NCBI RefSeq assembly: GCF_004354015.1
Contig: NZ_SMRU01000012.1
Coordinates: 91,643 to 155,642 of the forward strand
DNA from: Arthrobacter terricola
GTDB lineage: Bacteria > Actinomycetota > Actinomycetes > Actinomycetales > Micrococcaceae
DNA length: 64,000 bases
Direction of reading: 5' to 3'
Below the pieces are notes generated by a model. The model was not told where the DNA came from. It searched no databases and saw nothing but the letters and a program-made list of their open reading frames with translations. Shown here one piece after another: positions 29,060-37,717 of the stretch (within the stretch, counting starts at the first letter, position 1; the number at the start of each line of letters is the position of its first letter). A program made the translations under genes and the position numbers.

Positions 29060-31102
29060 TCACACCACGATTGCTGGGAATGTCGGGTCGAGGATGGCGA
29101 CCCGCACAGAGACGATGTCGGGCGCCCAGTGGTCGCCGTGGCCTTCGATCCTGATGACCGGTGAGCCGCCATACGCAGGCAGCGGGATGGTCACGGTCCG
29201 ACTCAGCCAGACCTTGCCGCTGGCCGTGTGTTTCGTCGGCGGCAGCCACACGACACGGGATCCGGACCGCCGCGTACCTTCGTCGGAGGAAGCCATAAGG
29301 TCCGCCCACCCCACAGCTAGCTCCCGGCCACGGACGTCCCTCGGACCTGATGCCTCTTCCGGCACCAGACAACGTACCTGGACGGCGAACGCCGGCTTGG
29401 GGGCAGTACCCGCCGGTTCGCCCACGGGAATCACGTCTTCGGGCAGCCGCAGCTCTAAGCCCTGTCCTCGACGGACGTTGCAGACGGCACTGCTGTCCGC
29501 GTTGAGAAACCCTGGGGTGATCTCCGCGGCGTCGAGCGGCTGAAAGTCGCCCCACCGCCGGACTTGAGCACCGCCGTAGAGCGTCGGTTTGAGGTCCTCG
29601 CCGGGCCACACGCCGAGTGCCCGCAGCACATCGCCGCTGTCCCAATCCTTGGCGCAGGGGACAATGAATAGCTCGAGATTCTCCAGCGCTGACCAGGCTG
29701 TCTTGGCCACTGTTGACGCGAGCTGGGCGACTTGGTCGAGCCCAACGCCGTATTTGTCCCCATAGAGCTTGCCTGGGAGCTCGGCAGCGTAGCGGGCACA
29801 TGCCGCCTCAGCATTCCCCTTGGCGTTGGAATTTTTTTTGCTCGGGATCTCCTTGCCCAGTTCCTCGCCCGGGCGGGCCGAGTCGGTGTAGTAGTAGTAC
29901 TCGACATGCCACTCTGGCGGGGATTGGAATCCGTCACGGCTGTAGCTCTGCCCCCAGTACCCGTGCTCTTGGATCTTCGAGATGACGTGGCTGGCCAACT
30001 CCTCAGCGTCGGCGCGCAGGGTGTCAGCCAAATCCCGGAGGGAGCTCAGGAATCCAAGCAGCCGGTTAGGTAGCTCGGGCCACGACGGGCTGTCCGAGAG
30101 ATTCTTCAAGACAACCCCTGAGTTGTCCGCTGGCAGGTGCTGGTACGCCCAGCCGTCAAGAACGATCCCTTGACGGAACAGCAGCAACTGGAACTGGTTG
30201 GCGAATGCCCAAGCAAAGGCTCCTCGCCTGCGGAACGTGGAGTCGCCGAGGACAGCCAGCTTGGTGAAAGAGGATGAGGTGAGAATCGCGTTCACTGTGC
30301 CCCGGAATTGGGACATCCTGGCGATGTCGCCGTCGTCCTTCGCTTGGGCAGACTTGATCAGGTACTCGGCATACAGCTCACGGATCATCGTCTCGTACTC
30401 TTCGACCCTCTCCGAGATGTAGGCGCGGGCCGCAATGAGGATCGCATCGGCCGCGGGCAGCGGAGGCGGGGGCGGCTTCTTCCCCTCGCCGCCGCCATGG
30501 ATATTGTCGCGGATGACGTGAACCACACCGGCAACAAGCGGTCCCCACCCCGGAATCAGAAATGAGGCATACTCGCCGAGCGTGAAGACGGCATCCATCG
30601 GCCCACCGCTGAGGGCCCGGAACCCGGTGATCGGCTGCACCTTGGGCCAAACGGACAGGTGCCGCACCTCACCGGTCGCGGGGTCGATCACGACGTCACG
30701 TCGAACGAAACACCAGGCTTCGCCGGCGTCTGTGGTTGCGGCGAAGGCAAGGGAGCCTGCGGGAAATCCGTGCCAGCTCTCTGCCAGGACAGTGACCTGG
30801 TCCTTGCCCGGGATCAGGCGCGGAAGCTGCCCGACGAGAAGCGCCGGACCGTCGAAGAGGCTACTGACGAGATCCGCGTAATCAGCGGCCCGCTCGCGCA
30901 GGTCGTCAGCCGCTGGCTGTCCCAACGCTGCCAGTGCCTCCTCAGCGTCAACGAGTACGGGCCAGTCCGTGTGCAAGACGACGCCGTCTGCGGCGGACAC
31001 AGCCGCTGCGTCGTCGGACCTGCCCCCGGCCAGCTCCGCCAATCCTGGCGCAGCAAGCGCGTAGATCGGGCCCGCGGGAGGTCGGGCGGGGTCAGGCAGC
31101 AC
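29060..31102 (-). CDS. Large protein with Cry delta-endotoxin-like helical domain (putative pore-forming toxin)
   Basis: A 680-aa protein with no signal peptide. Residues about 105-175 resemble a degenerate hemopexin-like repeat (WCFVRRDVVIDPATGEVRHL, then WPKVQPITG and PMDAVFTLGEY). Residues about 175-320 resemble the helix bundle of Cry toxins. There is a hydrophobic hairpin FLIPGWGPLVAGVVHVIRDN (181-200), a Lys/Pro linker, an amphipathic helix AADAILIAARAYISERVEEY (217-236), and a helix like Cry alpha-5, FAWAFANQFQLLLFRQG (296-312) then WAY. The remainder is helical then beta-rich, ending in SRTVTIPLPAYGGSPVIRIE, which could be a sandwich binding domain. The GTG start at 31102 has GGAGA 8 bases upstream and overlaps the upstream gene by 11 bases. 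The family call is by motif memory only. Confidence 0.5.
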   Translation of the reverse strand: MLPDPARPPAGPIYALAAPGLAELAGGRSDDAAAVSAADGVVLHTDWPVLVDAEEALAALGQPAADDLRERAADYADLVSSLFDGPALLVGQLPRLIPGKDQVTVLAESWHGFPAGSLAFAATTDAGEAWCFVRRDVVIDPATGEVRHLSVWPKVQPITGFRALSGGPMDAVFTLGEYASFLIPGWGPLVAGVVHVIRDNIHGGGEGKKPPPPPLPAADAILIAARAYISERVEEYETMIRELYAEYLIKSAQAKDDGDIARMSQFRGTVNAILTSSSFTKLAVLGDSTFRRRGAFAWAFANQFQLLLFRQGIVLDGWAYQHLPADNSGVVLKNLSDSPSWPELPNRLLGFLSSLRDLADTLRADAEELASHVISKIQEHGYWGQSYSRDGFQSPPEWHVEYYYYTDSARPGEELGKEIPSKKNSNAKGNAEAACARYAAELPGKLYGDKYGVGLDQVAQLASTVAKTAWSALENLELFIVPCAKDWDSGDVLRALGVWPGEDLKPTLYGGAQVRRWGDFQPLDAAEITPGFLNADSSAVCNVRRGQGLELRLPEDVIPVGEPAGTAPKPAFAVQVRCLVPEEASGPRDVRGRELAVGWADLMASSDEGTRRSGSRVVWLPPTKHTASGKVWLSRTVTIPLPAYGGSPVIRIEGHGDHWAPDIVSVRVAILDPTFPAIVV

Positions 31103-31973
31103 CTGTGGTCTCCGGCTCTGCTCGCAGTGTCAAGGCGAGTTGTGCAATGACGAGCTTCTGACTGCGGGTGAGCGAGACGGTGTCGCCGGTGATGCCGACA
31201 GCCTGCAGCGGGATCTGGGCGAGGGCATCGAAAACGGTGTTCTCCTTGCCGTCTGCGCTCCTGAGCTGGTCCTGTCTCTCGCTCACCGCGCGTGCCAGGC
31301 CAATCAGCTGGCCGTCCCGAAGAACGGAACCCGGGTTTTTGGGCTCGTGCAGGATCGTCGCGAGCTCGTTGGCAACCGCATGCTGCATCGGGGCATGGAT
31401 GCCTTTGATCTGTACCACCCGCGAAACGTGGGCGAAGAACTCCGAGTCCGGCATCCCACGCCAGGTTTCGTCCACATTCGCTGCGGCGATCGCGGCTGGC
31501 ATCAGTGGGCTGTCCGGTTTGATCTGGTCCTTCTTGCGGAGCATGAGCCATCCGGTGAGGCCACCGATCAGCCCCGCAGCTCCCAGGATGATGGCTGCCC
31601 CGATCGCGCGAACGTACATGAGTTTCTCTCTGCTCCACCGCGTGCGACTCCACTCGGAAGGCGAGGTGTTAATCCGAGCATCCGCGGAGCTGGGCTCGGC
31701 AACCGCCACTGTGGTCGCCTCAGCCCTCGCGGCAGCTCGCTGGCCAAGATCACCCATCTCAACCTCGAAGGCTGCGTCGCCGACAGCGTCAATGCTCGAC
31801 CTGAGCTGTCCGATCCGCTGAACAGTCTCCGCCCCCGAAGGTGAGGCAACCAGCTCGTGCTCGAGTCGGTCCTCCTGATCGGATCGCTCCTCGTCGCTCA
31901 GCTCGCGCTCTCGAGCCTGATCTTCGTGGCCCTCGGCATCAGTATCAGGGTTTTCAGGTTCTTCGACAGACAT
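31092..31973 (-). CDS. Single-pass membrane protein coupled to the Cry-like gene
   Basis: A protein of about 293 aa, unrecognised. Residues 1-115 are very acidic and hydrophilic. One membrane helix spans about 122-145 (VRAIGAAIILGAAGLIGGLT then GWLML), followed by RKK and a soluble domain of about 145 residues (SEFFAHVSRVVQIKGIHAPM and later). Positive charges after the helix suggest the C-terminal part is inside the cell. ATG 31973 is taken; an in-frame TTG at 31985 is possible. Its end overlaps the start of the 680-aa toxin-like gene, so the two are made together. It may anchor, secrete or protect against the partner; none of these is shown by sequence. Confidence 0.65.
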   Translation of the reverse strand: MSVEEPENPDTDAEGHEDQARERELSDEERSDQEDRLEHELVASPSGAETVQRIGQLRSSIDAVGDAAFEVEMGDLGQRAAARAEATTVAVAEPSSADARINTSPSEWSRTRWSREKLMYVRAIGAAIILGAAGLIGGLTGWLMLRKKDQIKPDSPLMPAAIAAANVDETWRGMPDSEFFAHVSRVVQIKGIHAPMQHAVANELATILHEPKNPGSVLRDGQLIGLARAVSERQDQLRSADGKENTVFDALAQIPLQAVGITGDTVSLTRSQKLVIAQLALTLRAEPETTGAA

Positions 31974-32802
31974 GCGCACATCCAATCAGAGGAGGGAATC
32001 AAAGCCGGGAACCGCTGCGTCAATCTATTCACCACAGCTAAGCCCGGTCTGACCGCTCATTTCGAGCGAGTTCTCGGGAAAATTGAGCGCGGTTGGTCGG
32101 TTGAGCCAGTTGGCGCGTCGATGCCATTGAACAGCGCACAGAATCCAACCGGGCGACAGTATTGGGCCCAGACCGGGCGTGGCGGCAATCACGGATCTAG
32201 ATTTTCAGGAGTCCCGAAATTACTAGAATGACGAGTGCCACGACGAATATCGGCAGTAGAAACAAGAGCGCTAGCCGCAACCACGGCCATCGTCACGAAA
32301 ATCGTCAGTACACTGAAAAATCGATTTCTGCAGAGATCAACCAATTTAGCGTTCAATGCGAAGCCCCCAATTAAACAAATTCTTCAACGACCCATGGAGT
32401 TTGGTGTCACGTGGGAGAACGGGTTGATCCTCGCCAATGCTCACGTGGTGATCATTTGCGAGGTTTCCAAGCTTGTCAAGGGTTTTGAGCGCATCGGCGT
32501 GGCATTTCGGTGAAAAGCAAACTTAGTATTGCCCCCAGCAAATGCCTACCAGGGGCGGCCTGTGAATTCGTGAAATATCCGACGCCAGGGCTGCCGTCAT
32601 CGCGTTGCTCGTCCTAAGATGTCCGAGCGACGCGATGACCAAGTGAATCAGAAACGTGCCAACGCTTGCCGTAAGCGCGTACGCGGCAAGCGTTACACCA
32701 GTCCCGCGAGATCGCGCGGAGAAGTGGACCTGTGGCACGGCGTCTTGCGAACGATCGTTTGCGAACATTCGAATTCTGATGCTCACGGCGCGGGCTCGCT
32801 AG
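31974..32802. other. AT-richer intergenic stretch upstream of the toxin-like unit
   Basis: No well-supported gene. The composition is clearly more A/T-rich than the surrounding core, especially 32200-32520. Apart from the small frame listed at 32189, weak frames exist at plus 32235-32513 and minus 32523-32786, the latter with one hydrophobic stretch. A further minus frame without a start codon (about 32348-32520) has protein-like composition and could be a decayed gene. This region should contain the promoter of the two-gene unit, but I could not fix it. Confidence 0.3.
32189..32356 (-). CDS. Possible small single-pass membrane protein
   Basis: A 55-codon frame from TTG 32356, with GGGGG 7 bases upstream. 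The peptide has one hydrophobic segment (FFSVLTIFVTMAVVAASALV) flanked by basic residues, and a polar tail ending in FGTPENLDP. It would lie about 215 bases before the membrane protein/toxin-like pair on the same strand. It is too short and too AT-rich for codon bias to help; it may be chance. Confidence 0.2.
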   Translation of the reverse strand: MNAKLVDLCRNRFFSVLTIFVTMAVVAASALVSTADIRRGTRHSSNFGTPENLDP

Positions 32803-33720
32803 CTATTTGTTTTTGCGGAGGCGTTTCTCGGCCCACCATTTCGTGATTCGGAGGTCGCTGAGGTCGAATCGACCCTCGGGCAGCGCGGCGCGGATGCGTT
32901 CGTCGTCGAACGGGAGGGTCGGTCGGATACCTTCGGGGAGTTCGGGTGCGAATGGCGCGGACTCGCTGACGCCTTCTGCAAGCATCTGCGCTTGTGCTTT
33001 CGCGACAAGCGGCACGACCATGATCCACTCCGTGAGCTGCGCGAGTACGCGGATAGCCCAGACCGGGGCGCGCACGAAGAGCGGCCGCCGCCCGGCAACA
33101 CGGGCGATCCGGCGAACAGCCATAGCGAACTCGAGTTCCTCGGCTCCCAGGACGGCGACGGTCGGTTCGGAAACCCGCCCCTCCAGGGCCGCGAGCAGTA
33201 CGTTGACGGCTTCGTCGACGGGTATTGGCCGGACAGTCCGGTCACGAAGCCCCACAGTCAAGAAAACCGGCCAGGTGCGCACGGCTCTGGTGGCGTGGTC
33301 CACCATGTGGTCGCCCAGGCCGTAAATCATCCCCGCTTTGAGGATCGTGTGGTCGATTCCGGACTGCCGCAGGAGTTCCTCGGCAGCCCATTTCGTTTCG
33401 TGGTACGCCGAGCCACAGTCCGATCGTGCCCGAAGGAAGCTCAGCATGACGATCCTTTGCACACCTGCCCGGCGGGCAGCCTCGATGACATTGCGGGTGC
33501 CGTCTACGTGCACGTGCGCGAAGGTCTGGTCGCCGATCTCGCGATTGATCCCCGCGCAATGAGCGACAACATCGCAGCCAGCAAATGCTGCCGTCAATGC
33601 CCCCACGTCGTCGATCGGCACACCCGTGCGGCGGGACACGATGACGGTGTCCGCGGGGTCGAGCCGCTCGGCGAGGTGATGTCCGACGAACCCGGTACCG
33701 CCGGTGATAGCCACACGCAT
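32803..33720 (-). CDS. NAD(P)-dependent epimerase/dehydratase family protein (atypical extended SDR)
   Basis: A 305-aa Rossmann protein: nucleotide motif ITGGTGFVGHHLAERL at residues 4-19 and the active-site-type YHETKWAAEELL near 105. It continues with an SDR C-terminal domain that includes a hydrophobic stretch (WAIRVLAQLTEWIMVVPLV). It resembles the NDUFA9/NmrA-like group, whose members often act as redox sensors or oxidoreductases. ATG 33720 (MRVAITGG) is chosen since AAGGAG precedes it. It is divergent from an ArsR gene, with two operator-like repeats between. Confidence 0.85.
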   Translation of the reverse strand: MRVAITGGTGFVGHHLAERLDPADTVIVSRRTGVPIDDVGALTAAFAGCDVVAHCAGINREIGDQTFAHVHVDGTRNVIEAARRAGVQRIVMLSFLRARSDCGSAYHETKWAAEELLRQSGIDHTILKAGMIYGLGDHMVDHATRAVRTWPVFLTVGLRDRTVRPIPVDEAVNVLLAALEGRVSEPTVAVLGAEELEFAMAVRRIARVAGRRPLFVRAPVWAIRVLAQLTEWIMVVPLVAKAQAQMLAEGVSESAPFAPELPEGIRPTLPFDDERIRAALPEGRFDLSDLRITKWWAEKRLRKNK

Positions 33721-33739
33721 GATGTTGCTCCTTCGCTTA

Positions 33740-33779
33740 TTAGCAATGAAGCTAAACTTCATATAGCAATTATGCTATA
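33740..33779. promoter_or_regulatory. Two ArsR-type operators between the SDR and arsR-like genes
   Basis: Two inverted repeats share the plan TAGC-N6-GCTA: TTAGC-AATGAA-GCTAA at 33740-33755 and TATAGC-AATTAT-GCTATA at 33762-33779. The centres are 23 bases apart, about two helical turns. TATATT (33776-33781) ends 6 bases before the ATG at 33788, so the regulator is probably leaderless and its -10 box lies under the second repeat. Binding there would shut off both directions. Confidence 0.7.
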
Positions 33780-33787
33780 TTGCAAAA

Positions 33788-34120
33788 ATGACAGATACGG
33801 CATCAGACGTCTTCGCCGCTCTCGCGCACCCGACGAGGAGGCAGATCCTGCAGGACCTCAAGGACGGCGAGCTAGCCGCCGGTGAGATCGCCGCGCGGTT
33901 CCAAGCCACGGGCCCGACCATCTCCCGGCACCTGGGCGTGCTGCGCCAGGCGGGCCTGGTCACTGAGCGGCGGGACGCCAATCGCATCCTCTACTCGCTG
34001 GCAGGTGAACGGCTTGCCCTCTCGGTCGGTGACTTCCTCTCTACCGTCTGCCCCGAGCAGATTGTGCTACGCCAGGTCCGGAAGCGCAGCACCGGCCAGC
34101 CAGCGGAGACGCAGGCTTGA
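33788..34120 (+). CDS. ArsR family transcriptional regulator (SdpR-like autorepressor)
   Basis: A 110-aa winged-helix protein: DVFAALAHPTRRQILQDLKD at residues 7-26, recognition region ATGPTISRHLGVLRQAGLVT and wing RRDANRILYSL. No metal-binding cysteine pair of the ArsR CVC type is present; the two-residue pattern fits the SdpR/autorepressor group. The ATG at 33788 has no ribosome site and is probably leaderless. The stop overlaps the TTG start of the next gene by 4 bases. Confidence 0.9.
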   Translation: MTDTASDVFAALAHPTRRQILQDLKDGELAAGEIAARFQATGPTISRHLGVLRQAGLVTERRDANRILYSLAGERLALSVGDFLSTVCPEQIVLRQVRKRSTGQPAETQA

Positions 34121-34848
34121 CCCCCATCACTGCGATCCTCACCCCCTGGTACAGGCGTGCACCTGCCCGGGTTGGAGGGGGCGCGGCACAGCCAGGCTCC
34201 GTTGCCGCAACAGGCATTCTCGATTGTGAATCATCGGCGATTGCGCGTCTCGTGGTTCACTCGCAAGACCTGGCGCAGTCCCGTAGGCAGGTTGCCGTGC
34301 TCCAGGCTGCTCACTCGATCATCCGCGATGAGGTGCGCGCCGTTTATGCGCTGGAGGAGAGCACTCCAGCCTCGAGAACACTCGCGCGCGGCTTCGGGTC
34401 ATGCAGCCAACGCCTCGCAATTCTCGAAAGTGTAGCGCGGGCCATCGGAGTTGCCACAAGAGTGCGCGCCCTACTCATCGATCGATCCTTCTGGTATCCG
34501 CGCTTTCCCCACATCGGCTTTGCGCTTCCGGATCCGATACTGCTCGCATGGCCGGAATTCAGCCTTGAAAAGTGGCAGTCCGCGTCCGAGCTCTTCGGTA
34601 CGATCGGATGCCGGGGAGGCGGATCATTCACAAACCGCGGCCCGGAAACGCTGTTCGAAGCCGCCGGGCGTTGCGCCGTCGACTGGGATGGCCGAGCCGA
34701 CGACAATGCGTATAACCTCTCACGGTTCGTCCGAGCCGACTACGGGTACTTCGCGAACCGGGACGACGCCTTCAGGGAACTCGGACAAACCCTGTGCGCA
34801 CCGACTCGCAGAATCGCGGACCCCGTTCTCCGCCACATCACCGCGTAA
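34117..34848 (+). CDS. Transglutaminase-like domain protein coupled to arsR-like gene
   Basis: A 243-aa protein with a transglutaminase-like core: Cys96 in GFGSCSQRLAILESVARAIG and then RVRALL, His132 in PHIGFALPDP, and WPEFSLEKWQSASELFG. The Cys, then hydrophobic helix, arginine and later His spacing fits the TGc family, although the third catalytic residue is unclear. The start is TTG 34117, overlapping the arsR-like stop as TTGA, so translation is coupled. No signal peptide. It is an odd partner for an ArsR/SDR pair. Confidence 0.65.
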   Translation: MTPITAILTPWYRRAPARVGGGAAQPGSVAATGILDCESSAIARLVVHSQDLAQSRRQVAVLQAAHSIIRDEVRAVYALEESTPASRTLARGFGSCSQRLAILESVARAIGVATRVRALLIDRSFWYPRFPHIGFALPDPILLAWPEFSLEKWQSASELFGTIGCRGGGSFTNRGPETLFEAAGRCAVDWDGRADDNAYNLSRFVRADYGYFANRDDAFRELGQTLCAPTRRIADPVLRHITA

Positions 34849-35110
34849 CTACATCACAGTTAAGGCCATCTGGCCGACTCACGGGTTGCCGCGGTGACAT
34901 TTAGCTCTGCGAAAATGCCGCCACTTATCGCTGCGATTCACAGCTAAGCCCGATAGTTCGGCGTGAGTCATGTCCCGCAGCCGTGGGTCCCACGCGCCGT
35001 TGGAGATCACCTTGCCGTTGGAGATCACCCTTCGCTGCCAACCGCGGAGGCGGCCTCGTGGGTGAGTCCGGTGTTTCGCTCCGTAATGGTTCAGATCCCG
35101 GCGCGAAGAG

Positions 35111-37717
35111 TTAGACGGTCAAGGTCACTGTGCCGGTGTCTCCGTCCACGCTCACCAGCTGCCCGCTGACGATCCGTTGCGTGCCGTTGCCCGTACCCAT
35201 GACCGCGGGGATGCCGTACTCCCGCGCGACGATGGAACCGTGGGCTGCCACTCCGCCGATGTCCGTGACCAAACCCTTCGCCTGGGCGAAGAGAGGCGTC
35301 CAGGCGGGAACGGTCGTAGGGCAGACGAGGATAGTGTCGGGCACCATCTTGTCGAAGTCGCCGGGAGAGAGGATCACGCTTGCCGGGGCCGTGACCCGGC
35401 CAGGGCTCACGGGGAAGCCCTTCAAGGTCGGCCCCGTATCGACGTTCCTCTTCTGGGTCTCAAAGCCGGACAGATCGATGGGACCCATTTTCCACCTAGC
35501 GGCGAGGGGCACGGCCGCGGGCGGATGCAGCCGCTTTCGGGCCTCCCGCAGCTCGTGGCGCTCCGCGGCCAGCCGGGCGAGGTCCTGGCGGGCCTGTCCT
35601 GCCCTTCGAGCCTGGCTGGCTGCCAGCAGCTCGCTCGTTCGAAGGTAGAACACATCAACTGGGGCATGGAGGGAACCGGCCTCGGCCAGCCGCCGGCCCA
35701 GTTCCAGCGCGAGCGGGCGGAGGGCTGGCCAGGCGGAACCGATGTAGAAGAGGGTCTCTTCCCGGTAGGGGGCGAAGCCCTGCGCCCAGCGCACGACCTT
35801 CAGGAAGAGGCGCCGCCGCAGCGGGTCCAGGGAGCGAGCCATCTGCTCCACCAGATTTTCGCGGTCGCGGGCCATCTCCGCCTGGCGCGTGCTCACTTCC
35901 ACCCCCGGCTGCTGCACGTTGGCCTTCAGGCTGAGCAGGACCGGTATCGGGTCCTCGGCCTGGGTCGAATCCGCGAAGTCCAGGTTGTAGACCTGGTGGC
36001 CGTAGCGATCTAGGTAGCGCTGGAGGCGCCCCGCCACGACGCTGCATCTGGAGCCGGTGTTCAGGGCATCGAGCAGCCCCTGGGCAGGGGTAGATCGGGC
36101 CAGCTGGCGCAGATCGTCGGAGGCGCGGACCTGCCCGGCTATTGCCTGCAGCTCCGCCTCGGCTTCGAGGGCTTTCGACGGGAAACCCCGCAGGAAGAGC
36201 GCGCTGCTCAGGCCACTTCCCGGCATGGCCATGGCAAGGAAGCGGCCGAGGGCAATGTCGCTGTTCTTCGCGGCGGCCAGGACGAGGGTGGTGCTGCCCC
36301 AGTAGATGGCCTCCGATCGAGTGAGTTCGCGGATCCCATCGAGAAGCTGTTCGTCGGTCGCAGAGGCCAGGTCCAGCTCCTTCCACCGCTCCACGGTCTT
36401 CAGGTGTCCGGGCAGGACTTCATCCCGCCAGTACGGGATCGCTTTGACAAAGGTCGCGCGCATCGTCTTGCCGCCGAGAAGGGCGGTCAGAAGTTTCAGC
36501 AGGCCCCTCCAGTTGATCGTGAAGCTGGCGCACAGGTAGGCGTAGCCGTTCACCGTGGCGTACGAGGGGACTCCGGTGTCGGCGACGACACCGCGATATC
36601 CCAACATCTCCATGTCCTTGGCCATGGCGAGCTCCATTCCTTCGCTGAGGTACAGCTCCTCGAAGAGCGGGGAAAGGGGCTCGGGCATGTTCTCGGCCAC
36701 TTGGCGGCGAATCCACTTCGTGCCCGGTATGGGAGGCTCCCAGCGCACGTCCTTCAGCGGGGCAGGCGGCAGGCCCGTCATCGGCCGGGCCTGGAGGAGC
36801 CAGCAGCGCCCCTCGGCAAACGCCCACTCAAGGTCCTGGGGCACGCCCCCGGACTCCCTCTCCACCCGAAGGGCCAGTTCCCCCAGATCCCGTACTTCCA
36901 GCTCCGAGAGCGCCAGCCGCCCGCGACGATCCGGCGGAACGGACTCGGTGGCCGTGCCCTTCTTCGCCGCCACGACGGCCACCTCCTTCACCCCGAGCGT
37001 CGCCTTTTTCACAGCTAGGTTCGCTTTGTCCACCACGAAGACATCCGGCATCACCAGGCCCGACACCACCGCTTCCCCGAGGCCATAGCTGGCGTTGACG
37101 ACCATCTCCCCCCGCTCCCCCGTTGTCGGATCGGCTGTCAACAGCACCCCCGAAACCTCCGAAGCCACCATGGCCTGGACCACCACGCCCATCGACAGTG
37201 ATCGCTGGTCGACCCTCATCATGAGCCGGTAGGCGATCGCACGATCTGTCCAGAGGGAAGCCCAGCAGCGCGCCACGGCTTCCAGCAGCTCATCCTGGCC
37301 GCGCACATTGAGATAGCTCTCCTGCTGGCCCGCGAAGGACATCCCGGGCAGGTCCTCCGCGGGGGCGGAAGAGCGCACCGCGACCGCCCCACCTTCGGGC
37401 AACTGTGCATACGCGTGGGCGATGGCATTGGCGATCCCGGGCGACATCGGAGCATTGGCGAACAGATCGGATATGGCGCTCGACGCCGCCATGAGCGAGG
37501 AGGGCTGAAACGGATCCACCGCGCCTAGCATCCCCAGGATCGTAGGTCCGAGGTCGTGGTCAGCGACGAAGCGTCTGTACGCCTCGCAGGTGACATGGAA
37601 GCCGTCCGGCACGGGCAAGCCCCGGCTGGCGAGGCGAGCCAGCGAGGCACCCTTGCCGCCGACAGTCTCCAAGATCGCGCGAGGGTCAGCCAGGGTGAGC
37701 GTGTATTCCAGTGTCAT
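35111..37717 (-). CDS. PEP-utilising enzyme, rifampicin phosphotransferase-like (RPH/PpsA family)
   Basis: An 868-aa three-domain enzyme. The N-terminal PEP/pyruvate-type ATP-grasp domain (1-320) has ETVGGKGASLARL, AVRSSAPAEDLPGMSFAGQQ and DLEWAFAEGRCWLLQARPMTG (in part). A middle helical domain (about 330-760) follows. The C-terminal swivelling domain has the phospho-histidine motif TDIGGVAAHGSIVAREYGIP near residue 830. The length and domain plan equal those of rifampicin phosphotransferases (about 867 aa). The start is ATG 37717, with GGAGG 8 bases upstream. The conserved rifamycin-associated element often found before such genes is not seen here, so the substrate is open. Confidence 0.8.
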   Translation of the reverse strand: MTLEYTLTLADPRAILETVGGKGASLARLASRGLPVPDGFHVTCEAYRRFVADHDLGPTILGMLGAVDPFQPSSLMAASSAISDLFANAPMSPGIANAIAHAYAQLPEGGAVAVRSSAPAEDLPGMSFAGQQESYLNVRGQDELLEAVARCWASLWTDRAIAYRLMMRVDQRSLSMGVVVQAMVASEVSGVLLTADPTTGERGEMVVNASYGLGEAVVSGLVMPDVFVVDKANLAVKKATLGVKEVAVVAAKKGTATESVPPDRRGRLALSELEVRDLGELALRVERESGGVPQDLEWAFAEGRCWLLQARPMTGLPPAPLKDVRWEPPIPGTKWIRRQVAENMPEPLSPLFEELYLSEGMELAMAKDMEMLGYRGVVADTGVPSYATVNGYAYLCASFTINWRGLLKLLTALLGGKTMRATFVKAIPYWRDEVLPGHLKTVERWKELDLASATDEQLLDGIRELTRSEAIYWGSTTLVLAAAKNSDIALGRFLAMAMPGSGLSSALFLRGFPSKALEAEAELQAIAGQVRASDDLRQLARSTPAQGLLDALNTGSRCSVVAGRLQRYLDRYGHQVYNLDFADSTQAEDPIPVLLSLKANVQQPGVEVSTRQAEMARDRENLVEQMARSLDPLRRRLFLKVVRWAQGFAPYREETLFYIGSAWPALRPLALELGRRLAEAGSLHAPVDVFYLRTSELLAASQARRAGQARQDLARLAAERHELREARKRLHPPAAVPLAARWKMGPIDLSGFETQKRNVDTGPTLKGFPVSPGRVTAPASVILSPGDFDKMVPDTILVCPTTVPAWTPLFAQAKGLVTDIGGVAAHGSIVAREYGIPAVMGTGNGTQRIVSGQLVSVDGDTGTVTLTV

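Noticed and set aside
28953..29801. Minus frame of 282 codons overlapping the end of the Cry-like gene in another frame
   Set aside because: Arg/Ala/Pro-rich composition and full overlap with the better-supported 680-aa gene.
31857..32231. Plus frame with hydrophobic N-terminus opposite the acidic part of the membrane protein
   Set aside because: Leu/Val runs arise because the opposite strand codes for Glu/Asp-rich sequence; treated as a shadow.
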